Below, piece after piece: positions 13,501-24,895 of a DNA stretch of 64,000 bases. Source of the DNA: Niebla homalea (taxonomy: Eukaryota; Ascomycota; Lecanoromycetes; Lecanorales; Ramalinaceae); assembly GCA_019925105.1 (NCBI GenBank), contig JAHGAU010000002.1, positions 930,001-994,000 on the forward strand, given 5' to 3'. The translations under genes were made by a program, and so were the position numbers. The notes under the pieces are model-generated. The model did no database searches and was not told the origin of the DNA. It worked only from the letters and a program-made list of their open reading frames with translations. Within the stretch, counting starts at the first letter, position 1. Every line of letters begins with the position of its first letter.

Positions 13501-15374
13501 GCTTCTTTGACCCGATCCAGATAGACCCAGATGATTCGTGAAATCGCCTGAAGCGCCAGAGGTCGCGTACTCCGGTCTTTAAGTTTCGTCTGTAGACTGT
13601 TGATTGAGGACGTCCAAGCAGCGGCGAATTGGTCAGTCGGCGATACGCACAAGATGAGGGATGAGAAGGCCACGGCATCTGACCAATGTCTAGGTTTGGA
13701 GACAATGTTGGCAACTCGAGGGGTGACGATAGAGATGAATTCCCGGAATTTCTGTGTGTTCACATGGGATCCCCAATCGGAAGCAATCGGGAGCAGGAGA
13801 TTTACAAAAAGGTGGCAATAGGCGTACTTCAGCGGAGTACCATGAGCGTTCAAAAGCAGATCTGCAATCTTGAAGAGAAATGTGCAGGAATCACGCCACA
13901 CGTTCTCCGGTTGCGTTCTGATGTAAATGTGAGCCATCGAATGGATCATCATTTCCACCTTGTATTCGAACTCCTTCGGCGGCGCCGTCCTGCCATTCGC
14001 GAACAGTTCCCTTTGAAGTATCGAGAGATCCTTGGTAAACATTGATGTAACATTAGCAAGATGTCTGCTGCTCATCACGCCCAAACACTGCGCATATATA
14101 AGCCACACTGCTTTCTTGGATGGATACTCGATAAACGTGTTGGTGTCAAGGGCTTGCAGACGCTCGAAGATGATGACTTCCAATCTCTGAAGTCTCTCTG
14201 ACGCTAGGTCTGCCGGTTCAGCCTGCATAAAGACTTCGATCAGAACCCGGCAGGTGAGATAGGTCACAACATTGCAGCGGAGCTCATTGACATAACGGAT
14301 TTCTTCAATAGCAATGGCAATGTCCTTGGAGCTGGTCATTGGCGATCGAGTCTGCGAGTGAATTGCATGATGTTTTTGCTGTCCACCAGCCGCTGAATTA
14401 GGCGACAATGCCTCACCGTTGGGGTCCGTGACATCTTTCGTTCGATGAATGTGCCAGTACATGATAGTGTCGACGAGTGGCCTGACATGTCGCCGGGTGA
14501 TATATGCCAACTCCGAAAGTAGTCGATCGAGTTCAAAGTCGACTCCGGGACCACACACACGTTCAATGACAGGGCCGGGGCTGTGATAGAATTCCTCGAC
14601 ACATTGTTCGATCTTGTTGTCTGCTAGTACATGGAACTTCTGAAAAAGAAAGTGGAGAGAGAATTCGCCAACAGTCTTCTTGTGCTCTGGTCGAGTGCGA
14701 GAATTGGAGCGACGATGGCCATGCTCATGACGATGTTTTGAACTTTGAGAGCGATCCAGGCGCTTCGTCCCGGCAGACATACTAGGCTCGACCGAATCAT
14801 GGTCCGGAATTAATATGGGGGTCAGAGTGTGCTGCGATGAAGCATGCAGAGAGCTGGCGGGGGATTTACTTGGTTGTTTCTGTGACAGGCCTCGTCTGAC
14901 CATCGTCTTATGGTCCGAATTACTACCTATGTCAAGCGGGAACGAATTGAACATGCCAGGGCTCATGGGGCTTATAGCAGGCGATTGGATTAGGCCACCA
15001 ATGCGCGATTGTGAGAGAGCTTTCGAAGCATTCCGCGCATGGCCATAGCTTTGGGAAGGTCTCCGTTCGGGTTGCTGTTGCTGCCCGTTGACAGTTGGGG
15101 ACCGTGTCGAGGTTGAAGATGACTGGGACCTCGGAGACGATACTCCGGCAGATTGATTATTTGATGCGGAGATCTTCCCAGGAGTTGGGACACGAGCACG
15201 AGGTTCTCGGTTTGGCATGCGCGGCAGATCGTAGTTATCTGGATCATTCGGGCTGGGTGGCGGTACCTGTCGACTAGACGAAGAGGGAAAGCCTGCGCAG
15301 GTGTTCAATTACACCAATTAGCTAGAGCCATACCCTTAAAGACACTGCATTGCAACGAAACGTTACGTACTCAT
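7517..15374 (-). CDS. TAO3: Cell morphogenesis protein, TAO3/PAG1/Furry family
   Basis: Very large scaffold of the RAM/MOR pathway, which controls polarised growth through the NDR kinase Cbk1/Orb6. Main exons on the reverse strand are 15292-11085, 11031-10003 and 9952-7517. Introns are 53 and 50 nt; the second has a TACTGAC branch site. The most likely start is a 4-nt first exon, ATGA at 15374-15371, joined over a 78-nt intron to give MSFPSSSSRQVPPP and a protein of about 2558 residues. Without it the first usable Met lies in DLPRMPNREPR. After a disordered Ser/Pro-rich N-terminus (about 200 residues) comes the conserved Furry N-terminal block starting FSLHFLFQKFHVLADNKIEQ, then armadillo/HEAT-like helical sequence. 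A disordered phospho-Ser-rich tail ends the protein. Family assignment is firm; the exact 5' end is inferred. Confidence 0.88.
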
Positions 15375-16320
15375 GATATACCATGAGGTATTAGAAGTCT
15401 GCTTCTAGAAGCAGTCAGGCTCCTACTTGTGACTGCTACACAGCATCCTGATGATCCTTTTGTGACCCGCACACGACCTTATGACCTTCGCTTGCCTGAT
15501 ATCAACGGCGAGAGCCCAGCTCCTTGCCGCCCAATCTAGCTAGCACCTTCACCGGGCTCAGATCATGGAGGGCTGTGTCTAGCGCTGCAAACTGTTCTAT
15601 GGGAAGGCAGAATGATAGCAGGCCGAGTGCATTTCGAGCGCGTGAAGAAAGCAACAGAAAGAGAGAGGTTGATGTCTAATGCATATTCACGTTGGCGTAC
15701 CTAAAGTACCTAGTAGGGTCAGGTACCGCTGGGCTGTTTGGCTTGTTTGCGTCAACGGTTAAACACCAACCACACCAACCACCGTCTCGGGCTCTCCCCT
15801 CCCCAGTCCCCAGTCCCCAGTCCCCAGTCCCCAGTCCCCAGTCCCCAGTCCCCAGTCCCCAGCTCACCGGGGGGGCCACAGCGAGCCCCTGACTATTGTT
15901 CCTTATCGATAAGCGGTCGACCTGGACGATTAATTTGATAAAGTCCGGAAGATCCGGCGCCGCAATTAATCGGTGTAACGTTGCTGATACGAATAGTAAC
16001 TAAGTACATCCGTAGTGTATGCAGAATCAATGACACCTAGAACACGTCAACCAACAATCTCAAGCTGACGATCACGCATACACGGCCATCTCAGATCTAA
16101 GGCAACTACCACGTGGCCCCCAATCTCCATCTATTATTTGAACCGCACGCAGGGTGACCCTCATCCAAAACCCTTTCCTTCCCTGTCTTGCTAGCCTTTT
16201 CTCCCGGCAAATCATTACAGTACTCATCAGGATCACGCGGCATGCAGAAGTAACCTGGAGCTGCTACCACAAAGCTAGCAGGGACCTTTGCCTGTCTGGA
16301 GAGCAATCTGCAACTTCACC
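15375..16320. other. Divergent promoter between TAO3-like gene and CPR
   Basis: A 946-bp divergent intergenic region with no supported gene. It contains a 7-bp minisatellite (listed separately) and the close repeat GTACCTAAAGTACCTAG near 15698-15714. Confidence 0.6.
15801..15862 (+). repeat. 7-bp minisatellite (CCCCAGT)
   Basis: Eight perfect tandem copies of CCCCAGT followed by one partial copy, read directly. It sits about 430 bp upstream of the first exon-1 base of the TAO3-like gene and about 460 bp upstream of the CPR start. On the opposite strand it reads ACTGGGG and makes a purely artefactual Gly/Asp/Trp-rich frame. Confidence 0.97.
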
Positions 16321-18481
16321 ATGGCGCAACTCGATACTTTGGACTTGATCGTCCTTGGTTGCCTCCTCCTGGGTACCGTCGCCTATTTCACCAAAGGCAC
16401 CTACTGGGCTGTCCCCAAGGACCCCTATGCAGGCTCATATTCCCTTGCAAATGGCCATAAAGCTGGCAAGACGAGAAACATACTTGAGAAGATGGAGGAG
16501 TCGGACAAGAATACTGTCATATTCTATGGTTCGCAAACAGGGACTGCGGAGGATTATGCCTCTCGGCTTGCAAAGGAAGGATCATCTCGATTTGGTCTAA
16601 AAACAATGACTGCCGATCTGGAGGATTATGATTATGAAAATTTGGACACGTTTCCTGCAGATAAAATCGCCTTCTTCGTCCTAGCCACCTATGGTGAGGG
16701 CGAGCCGACCGACAACGCGGTAGACTTTTATGAATTCATCCGGTCAGAAGACACGACCTTCAGTAGCGGCGGGGGCATTGATGAGAAGCCGTTGGAGAAG
16801 CTGAACTTTGTGGCCTTTGGCCTTGGCAATAATACCTACGAACACTACAATTCAATGGTACGCAGGGTCAACGAAGCCTTGCTAAAGCTTGGCGCTACTA
16901 GAATAGGTAACCCAGGGGAGGGCGACGATGGCGCCGGTACGATGGAAGAGGATTTCTTGGCCTGGAAAGAGCCCATGTGGACGCAGCTGTCAGAGAAGAT
17001 GGGCCTCGAGGAGCGCGAAGCCGTCTATGAGCCCATCTTTGCCATCACCGAGGAAAGCGAGATGAAAGCAGACGCGGATGAGGTCTATCTGGGCGAACCC
17101 AACAAGAACCATTTAGAAGGCAATCAAAAGGGTCCCTTCAACTCGCACAATCCTTATATTGCCCCCATCGTGGAATCAAGGGAGGTCTTCACCGTAAGAG
17201 ACCGGAATTGCCTGCATATGGAGATCGATATCAAAGGCTCGAATTTGACCTATGAGACTGGAGACCACATAGCGGTTTGGCCAACGAATGCTGGACGTGA
17301 GGTGGACCGCTTCGTCAACATCCTTGGTTTGGCAGATAAGCGCCATACAGTCATCAGCGTCAAGGGCCTTGACCCGACCGCGAGGGTGCCATTTCCAACT
17401 CCAACGACTTTTGACGCGGCCATTCGTTATCATATGGAGATCTGCGGTCCAGTATCACGCCAATTCATCGCATCGCTTGCACCTTTCGCTCCCAATGAGA
17501 CTGCCAAAGCGGAGATGACAAGACTTGGCAATGATAAGGACTACTTTTCCGAGAAGATCTCACAGCAATATCTGAACATTGCTCAAGTCTTGGAGAAGGT
17601 CGACGGCCACAGCAAATGGACCAATGTGCCCTTTTCCATCATGATCGAGGAGATCAAGAAGATTCAGCCCCGCTACTACTCGATCTCTTCTTCATCTCTG
17701 GTTCAAAAGAACAAGATCTCCATTACTGCTGTTGTCGAAGAGATCCGTGTGCCGGGTGCGGATCATATTGTCAAAGGTGTCACAACCAATTATTTGCTTG
17801 CACTCAAACAAAAACAGCACGGCGATGACAAACCAGATCCACATGGGTTGACTTATGCAATCACTGGACCCCGAAATAAATATAACGGTTTCCACGTGCC
17901 TGTTCATGTGCGCCACTCCAATTTCAAGCTTCCCTCGGATCCCTCAAAGCCGATTATCATGGTTGGCCCGGGATCGGGTGTAGCTCCCTTTCGAGGCTTC
18001 GTCCAGGAACGAGCAGCACAAGCCAAGGCAGGTGAGAATGTTGGCCAGACGGTTCTGTTCTATGGCTGCAGGAGAAGCACCGAGGACTACCTGTACAAAG
18101 ATGAGTGGGAGGTACGTTATGGCCCCTGGTACCCAGCTCTGATGGATCCAAGTTGCTGACATAATCACCGACTAAATTTAGACTATGCAACAAGATTTGG
18201 GCGAATCCTTCACACTCATTACCGCATTCTCTCGCGAGTCGTCGAAGAAAATCTACGTCCAGCAACGGCTTGAGGAAAACGCTGACTTGGTCAATAAGCT
18301 CTTGCAAGACCAAAAGGCCAATTTCTATGTTTGTGGTGACGCGGCCAATATGGCGAGGGAAGTCAATACTAAACTTGCCAAAATAATATCGGAGAAACGA
18401 GGGATAAGCCTGGAAAAAGGTGAGGATGTGGTCAAGGCGATGCGCAGCAGCAACCAATATCAAGAGGACGTCTGGTCATGA
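16321..18481 (+). CDS. CPR1: NADPH-cytochrome P450 reductase
   Basis: Diflavin electron donor for microsomal cytochromes P450, including sterol 14-alpha demethylase, anchored in the ER membrane. Exons 16321-18111 and 18182-18481, with a 70-nt intron after DEWE, give 696 residues, the usual length. Features in order: an N-terminal membrane anchor (about residues 7-27); the FMN-binding flavodoxin domain with YGSQTGTAEDYA and ATYGEGEPTDNA; the connecting and FAD domain with PRYYSISSSS near residue 450; the NADPH site GPGSGVAPFRGF near 549; and YGCRRSTEDYLY. The C-terminus is YQEDVWS, with the penultimate aromatic residue that shields the flavin. An in-frame ATG 33 nt upstream exists, but MAQLDTLDL is the typical filamentous-fungal start. 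Confidence 0.97.
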
Positions 18482-20586
18482 GAGTAGTGGCGGCGTGAGT
18501 GGTTGGTCCAGACGAGACGGTGAAGGCGAGTCAATCGAGAGTAGGTCTCACCGGATGAGTCCAGCAGTTGATAGTGTGAGCTTTTTGCAGCATTGGAGCT
18601 TGGGAATTTGAAAAGATCGGGTGGAGTTAGAGCATAGAGGACTGTCAACGAGCGGCGGGTTGCAGTAAGTACCTTACAACAATACAGGCTGATTGGCACA
18701 CCAAACGAGCCGTCCGGACGCTAAGGTAGCTATTTGAAGCACCTTCCGGGCAACATCGCCTTGTTGGTAGTATACCATTCTCACCGGTCTCACAAGTCTG
18801 CCTCCTTGAGTCCTGGCCAATTTGTATTCTTTCGCCGTATTCCTTTTGCTGACCAATGTGCTGCATGATGTGAGGCCGATTTCCCCCTGCGTATGCAATA
18901 GAACACTTCCGAGACATTCAAAAGCTTATGGGACTCTCAGCTGGACTGTCTTATGACAACAATGCGCATGGGCGGTTGAGCTACCAATCTTGGGCGAGGC
19001 CACTGGAAGCGGGGTGAGGAAATGTGATATGACAAGAGACTTCTGCTGGGGTTTGGAGAAAAGCGATAGGTATGATATATCGGTAGGTAGGCAGGCCAAA
19101 AGATTTCCCATCAGTCTGAGTGGCCGCCGGATGGGATTCGAATATGGGCTTCTGACATGTTGTACAATAGCACTCGTCGGTTCATAACCCTGTTTGAGCG
19201 AGCCACATCATCACATGCATGTCCGGGAGATGATCCTGGTTGGTGATCTCTCAATGGGCAAGCCCTTTTCCTGCAAGGAGACTCGTGGCGTTCATTTACC
19301 GGGTAGGGACGACTTCTGATTGATCCCATTTGTGGTCACAAAGTGGCCGAGTGCCAGATCAGTAGCATGGATCGTATACTGGTTGCTCACGGATCAGACC
19401 CAAATACCATCCTGCCAGTGCACCACTCAGGACCTGTGAATGGAAAAGAGGCCAGGTTGGAACGAGCGCAGCAGCACTTCATGCGGGAACGGCCAAGGCT
19501 GCAGCGTGCTGGGATGCCACTTCTATTACCATCCTTCGTATTTGCATCCTTTCCGATCCTGGTGGGCCAGTCATGGTGCAAATTTAGCCACGGTCTGTAG
19601 TCTGTTGTCTGTTGATGCACCCCACAGAGAACTTTCATGCAGTTTGAATCATCTGCTTTCTCAGTTGCTGATACTCCATAACCTCTCCTATTCACCTTGA
19701 TATCAAGCGTGTTGGTGAATCAATTTGTTTGCTGACCAATTGCAGTTTGTCGTTAACTCTTCCTTCGGGTTGAGCTCTTTGAGGCATCAGCGACCCGTTC
19801 ACCCGTTCACTGGTCAGGGGTGGCAATTGACAAGATCGAGTCCCCCGTCTGGCACCTTCCTCAGGAGGATATCCTTCTCCTCCAACTCCCCTCTTCCTTC
19901 CTCCAAACCTGTTTGTTTACACCAGCTTGATCTTCTCTTACTTCGCTCTCTTCTCTCTTTCTTCCTCCATCATCAAACATCTCCCTTCTCATCCATCCTT
20001 GGTTGCACATTCAACAACAACATTGCCAATTTGCTCGTGCATGCTCTCGGTATCCATCAGAACCCTTGCTGTCATCTTCTTCACCGTCTCATCTCCCTTT
20101 GACCCGCCCAAATAATTCTGTGGGTCTTCTTGAGCCCCTTCCTTGCTGTGCCCTTTGCTCAACTTCACCCCCACAGTGTACCTGTATCTCCAGCAGCCGT
20201 AAGTTGGTACTCTTCAGGGCATATCGGTGAGTCAATCCTCCAACTGTGCTCGCTTTCAGAAACATATGAGCTGAATCAAAAGATGCAGCGGTCGCTGACA
20301 TTGATCGGAGTGCCTCCATTTGGTACATTGCACAGATACGAGAACACATGGCTCGTAAGCAACCCTGTCCTCTTATATTACTTGAATACGCTTCACTCGC
20401 TCTTCTGAAGTGGCCTGCTGAGCTGGGCAAACCTTACTATTGCACTTCGTTGTGGTGCAATGACTCGCTCCAGCTTTCACATATCGTCTTCTCGCACAGC
20501 ATTCTCGTTGGCCCCAATCCCCTATTGTAAAGAGCCAGATATCATAACATATCTGCGATGCCAATTTGAAGTCTTATGACTCGAGG
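18482..20586. other. Long intergenic and leader region, CPR to RRM gene
   Basis: No protein gene is supported in these 2.1 kb. The right half (about 19,850-20,130) is very pyrimidine-rich with many CTTCCTCC-type runs, which resembles a fungal core promoter and a long 5' UTR of the following RNA-binding gene. A GTGAGTCAA donor-like site near 20,227 suggests a leader intron. Two small upstream ORFs lie directly before the RRM start. Confidence 0.5.
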
Positions 20587-20590
20587 ATGA
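20558..20590 (+). promoter_or_regulatory. Two tiny upstream ORFs before the RRM protein
   Basis: ATG CCA ATT TGA at 20558-20569 encodes MPI. ATG ACT CGA GGA TGA at 20576-20590 encodes MTRG. The stop of the second overlaps the main start codon at 20587 in the form ATGA. Both are read directly; that they regulate translation is inference and depends on the true transcript start and CDS start. Confidence 0.4.
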
Positions 20591-22729
20591 GCAAGCGGCT
20601 AATGGGGCGTCTGCTTACAGAAAACCTCTACGCCAACATGCATAGTGCACCATTCAGACAGAATACGTTTCCTGGCCAGGTCTATTCCTCCTATGCACCA
20701 TCTCACGTGCATTCGGAGCCTGGAAACGCGGTAGACAGCCTCACTCAATCCTTCGAGAATACAAACCTGCAAAACAACTCCTACAGCGTCCAAGACAATG
20801 CGGTCAACGGCTACGTACCAAACGGTGGACAAGCTTTGGATCCCAAGATTGGTCCCAAAATCAACAGCAACCTCCTCTATCATCTGAACGAGGGATCCTT
20901 CACCCAGGCTGGACCGAGTCCTAGCCAGGCTGCCTTTCGCCAATTTCCGCATGTATTCAATTGGCCAACGCACTCGAGTTCTCCGTATCACACTGCGCCC
21001 TTTCCAAGCTATGCACCCACGGGTTCGACTCAAGGACCAAATACGCCTCGTGGCTCGCAATGGCTATCCTCTCAGAGCATGCCTCCCGTGCCTGAACTCA
21101 TGGAGCCACGCCGTAGGTCGTGGTCGTCTCACGATGACACCAGCCCACAGACGCCCACTTTCGGACCCGGTCAAGCATACCACTATGTGTCTGGGCAGTC
21201 CCCAGCAACATATTCCACGCCCTCACCAATGTCTGCGAGCAACCCCTATTATCATCATCACGTCTGGAAGAATCCCAATGGAGAAGTCGTACTCGTGGAC
21301 TTCTGGGCATTGGTGAACCGAGAGCCAGCAATCCCCGAACCAGTACCTGCTATACATAGCGGCCCGGACGGGGGCCGCGGTACGTTGGACAAGATTCTCG
21401 ACAATCGTGATGGTACAACAAACGTCTATGTCCGAGGTCTTCAGCCTGATACCTCGGATGACATGCTGACAGCATATGGGGAGAAATTTGGGTCCGTCGT
21501 TAGCTGCAAGTCGATCATCGACGCATCTACAAACCATTGTAAAGGGCAAGTCGTCTTTTAATCAGTCGCGAGATCCCCGCTGATCGTGCAAAGATTTGGG
21601 TTTATCAAGTATCACAATTATGTCGACGCAGAGAATTGTATTCGCGGCTTCTATCATCGAGGCTACGAAGCGAAGTTCGCTCGTGTAAGTCCATGGCACT
21701 TTTCTGGAATGAGGAACAAACCTGCTGAACCTGATATTCCAGAAATCACACAATTCGCGTCTGAAGGATTTGGCTCGACCTGACAACACCAATCTCTACG
21801 TATCCAATCTGCCGCGGATGATAAATGAGGAGGTAGGTGTGCAAATGCTCAAGACGGAGAATTCTGTTCATTGACACGTTGTCTAGGGTCTGAAGAAGCT
21901 GTTCCAGACTGTCTTCCCCGAGGACTCGTTCCCCCACCATCAAGCCGGCTCGTGCAAGATTTTAAAGGACTCTTGCGGGGTGAGCAGGGGTGTGGGTTTT
22001 GCTCGGTGGGTACAAATTGTTCAATGTCAAGAGTGTTGTCTAATGGATCGTAGCTTCGAAACGCCTATCATCTGCGAGGAGATCATCGAATCATTCAACA
22101 ATCGATCCTTTGGCGAAGGCAAAGATGCCACAGCCCTCCAGATTCGATATGCCGACACAGAAGAACAGAAACAGCTCAAGGCGTTCACAGCGGTCAAGCG
22201 TCAATTCAAAGCTGAAGAATACAACGAGGCTGTATACGGGCCGCATTTCAATGCCTATCCTTCGGGCAATGCTTCATATCAGAGCCCATTGCAAAGCCGT
22301 GCGCAGGGAATCAATGGCTCATGGGTCAATCAGTCTCCTGCTTCCTCTGTCTCGCCTGCGTGAGTTTTGACCCATTCGTACCAATCCACAAGAGCTAAAC
22401 CTAAGAACAATGTCAGGAGCCTAAGCAATCATCAATATTCGGTGCTCCGTTCGCACCAAGCGTCGAATGGTCTCGGGCGAGGGCTGAGTGCTGCACCACT
22501 TGATGAATCCTCTGGAGCCATTAACCACCACATCAGCCGCGTCAAGAACGAGCACCCAGAGACCGCAACAGCATCCAAGACCGCGGACGCAGAGAATGTC
22601 AAAGCCGAGTCGACCGATGAAGATGACTCATCTCAGGCCGAGGAGGCTACTCTGGTCGAGAACACAAAACCCACTGGGAAATTCTCAACCAACGAGCGCA
22701 TCGTCTCGCCTACCAAGTCAATGCTCTGA
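20587..22729 (+). CDS. Two-RRM RNA-binding protein, RBMS/MSSP-like
   Basis: Exons 20587-21545, 21594-21684, 21743-21832, 21887-22005, 22054-22359 and 22417-22729 give about 625 residues. The first 250 residues are disordered (Ser/Pro/Tyr/His-rich). RRM1 begins TTNVYVRGLQPDTSDDML and carries KGFGFIKYHNY as its RNP1-like strand. RRM2 begins NTNLYVSNLPRMINEE and has SRGVGFARFET as RNP1. This tandem arrangement resembles single-stranded nucleic-acid binding RBMS/MSSP proteins and fission-yeast regulators of sexual development, but I cannot assign an orthologue. The C-terminus is acidic and disordered. The first intron (21546-21593, 48 nt) begins with GC rather than GT and restores KGFGF; the other four are GT-AG of 48-58 nt. 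The start is uncertain: 20587, or a downstream Met such as 20638 (MHSAPF). Confidence 0.85.
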
Positions 22730-23228
22730 TTTCAGCTTGATCGAAATCGCCATGGTCACATTCTATAATGCAACAACCTCACATCAGCTCTTGACAGCAT
22801 TGCTAAATCAACTCTTATACCACCACAAAGCCCAGGGACAAATACGCTCCGTCCAGCATGCTCCATCAGCAGGAATATTGCATCCTTGTGGCTGGCGAAA
22901 TCGTGAGCTCTCATCTAGCGACGGTGTCCTCGGGCGTCGGTACCCTTCATTTGCCCTTTGAGCTACTTGGTGCTTGCTTTGAGCATTTGGCGGCATGAGT
23001 CCGGATAATACTCGATAGATGGTGCCGGACAGGTGGCTGAAATTTTGGCGCGTGATTTTGGGGCTGCTCTCAAACGGTAGATAGCGGTCGAAGCTTTGCT
23101 CCTGCTCAACTAACCTCTTTAAATTAATATTGATTAGAGTAGACCGATCCAAGGATTGATCATGATCAATTGCAGGCCACTTTCCGTGCCCAGCCCGCTT
23201 ACTTCTGCGATGCTATAGTACTTGCTGT
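22730..23228. other. Convergent intergenic region RRM gene/RIO2
   Basis: Contains the 3' ends of two convergent genes. I see no additional coding frame with support; part is locally AT-rich (near 23,115-23,140). Confidence 0.5.
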
Positions 23229-24542
23229 TCAAGAGTTGTCAGTGACAATTGGGTTGCCAACCCTGTCTTGAACATGTCGGTGGTCCTCAAGAGGTAGTGA
23301 TACCAGATGGTCATCCTCCCTTACAGACTCATCATCATGCTCTGCATCCTGAGAAGACTCATCGTCATGCATGGCTTGAGTATCATCATCGGCACCAACA
23401 TTCTCCAGGTATTTGTGCAGCTCCTTTGCCATCTGCCTCGAGAATCCTGACGCCTCAACATCAATGTCTATGCGTTTACTCATTCCCTTCTTGCGTTCCC
23501 CCGCCCGTGCTTTTGCCTCTTCAAAAAAGGGTCCAGGCTCTGAGCTCTTGAAATGCAATCTGCGGCTGAAGAAAGTCTTGATGCAATTGACATCCCTGTC
23601 GAAATATGATTTGGCGTCAGCATGGTCGATGGACACGGCTTGCGGAAAGTCGATGATATATGGAATCACGGTAGGTAATGGCTGCTTGCTCTCCCCCTCC
23701 GCATCTTCATTCATTCCATTCTCTTGCCGCGTTTGCAGCATGATATTGAACTCGTTGAAGTCCCCATGAATCAGTCCATGCTCCGCGAACCTCATGATGA
23801 CCTCCATCAACTCGGCATACAACCCAGCCGGATCCCCAACCTCCTTCACGGCCCGGAGCGGCACCCCTTCGATCAAGCTCATCACCACCGTATGCCGACT
23901 CCACGCAACGGCCTCGGGGACGTTGAAGCCATTCTCACCCAACGCTTTCATGAAGGCGAATTCCTTTTGCGCGGCCAGGCGCGACATGTACATCCAGCTG
24001 GCAGATTGGCGCTTGCCCAGGTAGTCGCGGTTGTTCTTGATGGAGCGAAAGGAGATGCGGCCGAGACGGTGGATCTTGAGGACGCATTGGTGCTCCGCAG
24101 GCTTGCTTCTGTTGGAGCTGGGGGAAGCTTGGGGGGCGCAGATGTAGATGTCGGATTCCTTGCCGGCGCCGATGCAGGGACCGGTGCTGTAGAGGGTGTT
24201 GCGTTTCAGGTGGGTGTGCAGGGCGAGGTAGTCGAGGCCGCCGTAGGTGAGGCGGTAGCCGTCGTATTTGGCATTTTGGGTGCGGGCGATGAGGTTGGCC
24301 TTGGCGAGGGTGGATATGGATTTGTGGACCCCGCTGCCGCCGCGAAGGTTTGACAGCTGGATGATCAGAGGGGTGGGGACGACTTCATGGTTTTTGCTGC
24401 CAATTTCGACCTGTGGGGAAAAAGCGCGCGAGTCAGTGCATTTCCTTACTCAGGGTTTACAATGCAGGATGAAACTCACAGCAGTCAGTACTCGCCAATC
24501 CTCGTTGGTAAGGTAGCGAAGGTGCTTAGTGTCTAGCTTCAT
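23229..24542 (-). CDS. RIO2: Serine/threonine kinase RIO2
   Basis: Atypical kinase/ATPase needed for cytoplasmic maturation of the 40S ribosomal subunit (release of assembly factors before 20S pre-rRNA cleavage). Exons 24542-24480 and 24410-23229 on the reverse strand, with a 69-nt intron, give 414 residues, normal for fungal RIO2. The N-terminal winged-helix domain (MKLDTKHLRYLTNEDWRVL) is followed by the nucleotide loop GAGKESDIYICAP (about 102-114), the Lys strand CVLKIHRLGR, the catalytic loop HGDFNEFNIML with Asp at about 238, and the metal motif IIDFPQAV at about 273-280. The C-terminal 60 residues are acidic (Asp/Glu/Gln/His-rich). It shares a 353-bp divergent promoter with the proteasome gene RPN1. 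Confidence 0.96.
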
Positions 24543-24895
24543 CCCGCTTGCGAGCAATGAAGGGTGTCGTAGAGTTGTGGCGACGAAATTGTGCCCTGAG
24601 GAGGGAGAGGGGGGGCGGGCGGAGTTGAATTGCGGAGGAGACCCCAGCCCGGTAATTCTGATTTTCCGGCTCCGATGTCGACACGCTACTCTACTCTATC
24701 AAGTCTATGAATTGTAGTTCTTTCTTACCAAGTATACATACACCCAGCCATATATCACACTTGCCTCACTTCCTCCGTCCGACACATCTGCTTTTCCTCC
24801 CCCAGCACTTGCATCCTTCTTGATCGGCTCGGCTTCCTGACCCAAGAGCTCTGAAAATAAATCTTACACTCAGTGGACAGTATTCTCCGGCAAGG
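24543..24895. promoter_or_regulatory. Divergent promoter RIO2/RPN1
   Basis: This 353-bp gap separates two divergently transcribed start codons, so it must carry both promoters. TTGTGGCGACGAAA near 24,573-24,586 loosely resembles the yeast proteasome control element (GGTGGCAAA) but is not a match I would trust. Confidence 0.5.

Noticed and set aside
15676..15938. Three frames across the CCCCAGT repeat on both strands
   Set aside because: They are low-complexity translations of the minisatellite and have no conserved ends.
19115..19205. Possible tRNA on the reverse strand (TTCGAATCCC near a GTGGC...GGCCAC pairing)
   Set aside because: The T-loop-like heptamer is flanked by non-complementary stems, and no consistent D or anticodon arm can be folded.
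19725..20102. 125-residue forward frame upstream of the RRM gene
   Set aside because: Ser/Leu/Phe-rich translation of a pyrimidine-rich leader; no domain, and short overlapping frames occur in all three phases.
23724..24353. 209-residue forward frame antisense to RIO2
   Set aside because: It lies entirely opposite conserved RIO2 kinase sequence; composition is Val/Gly/Ala-rich as expected of an antisense shadow.
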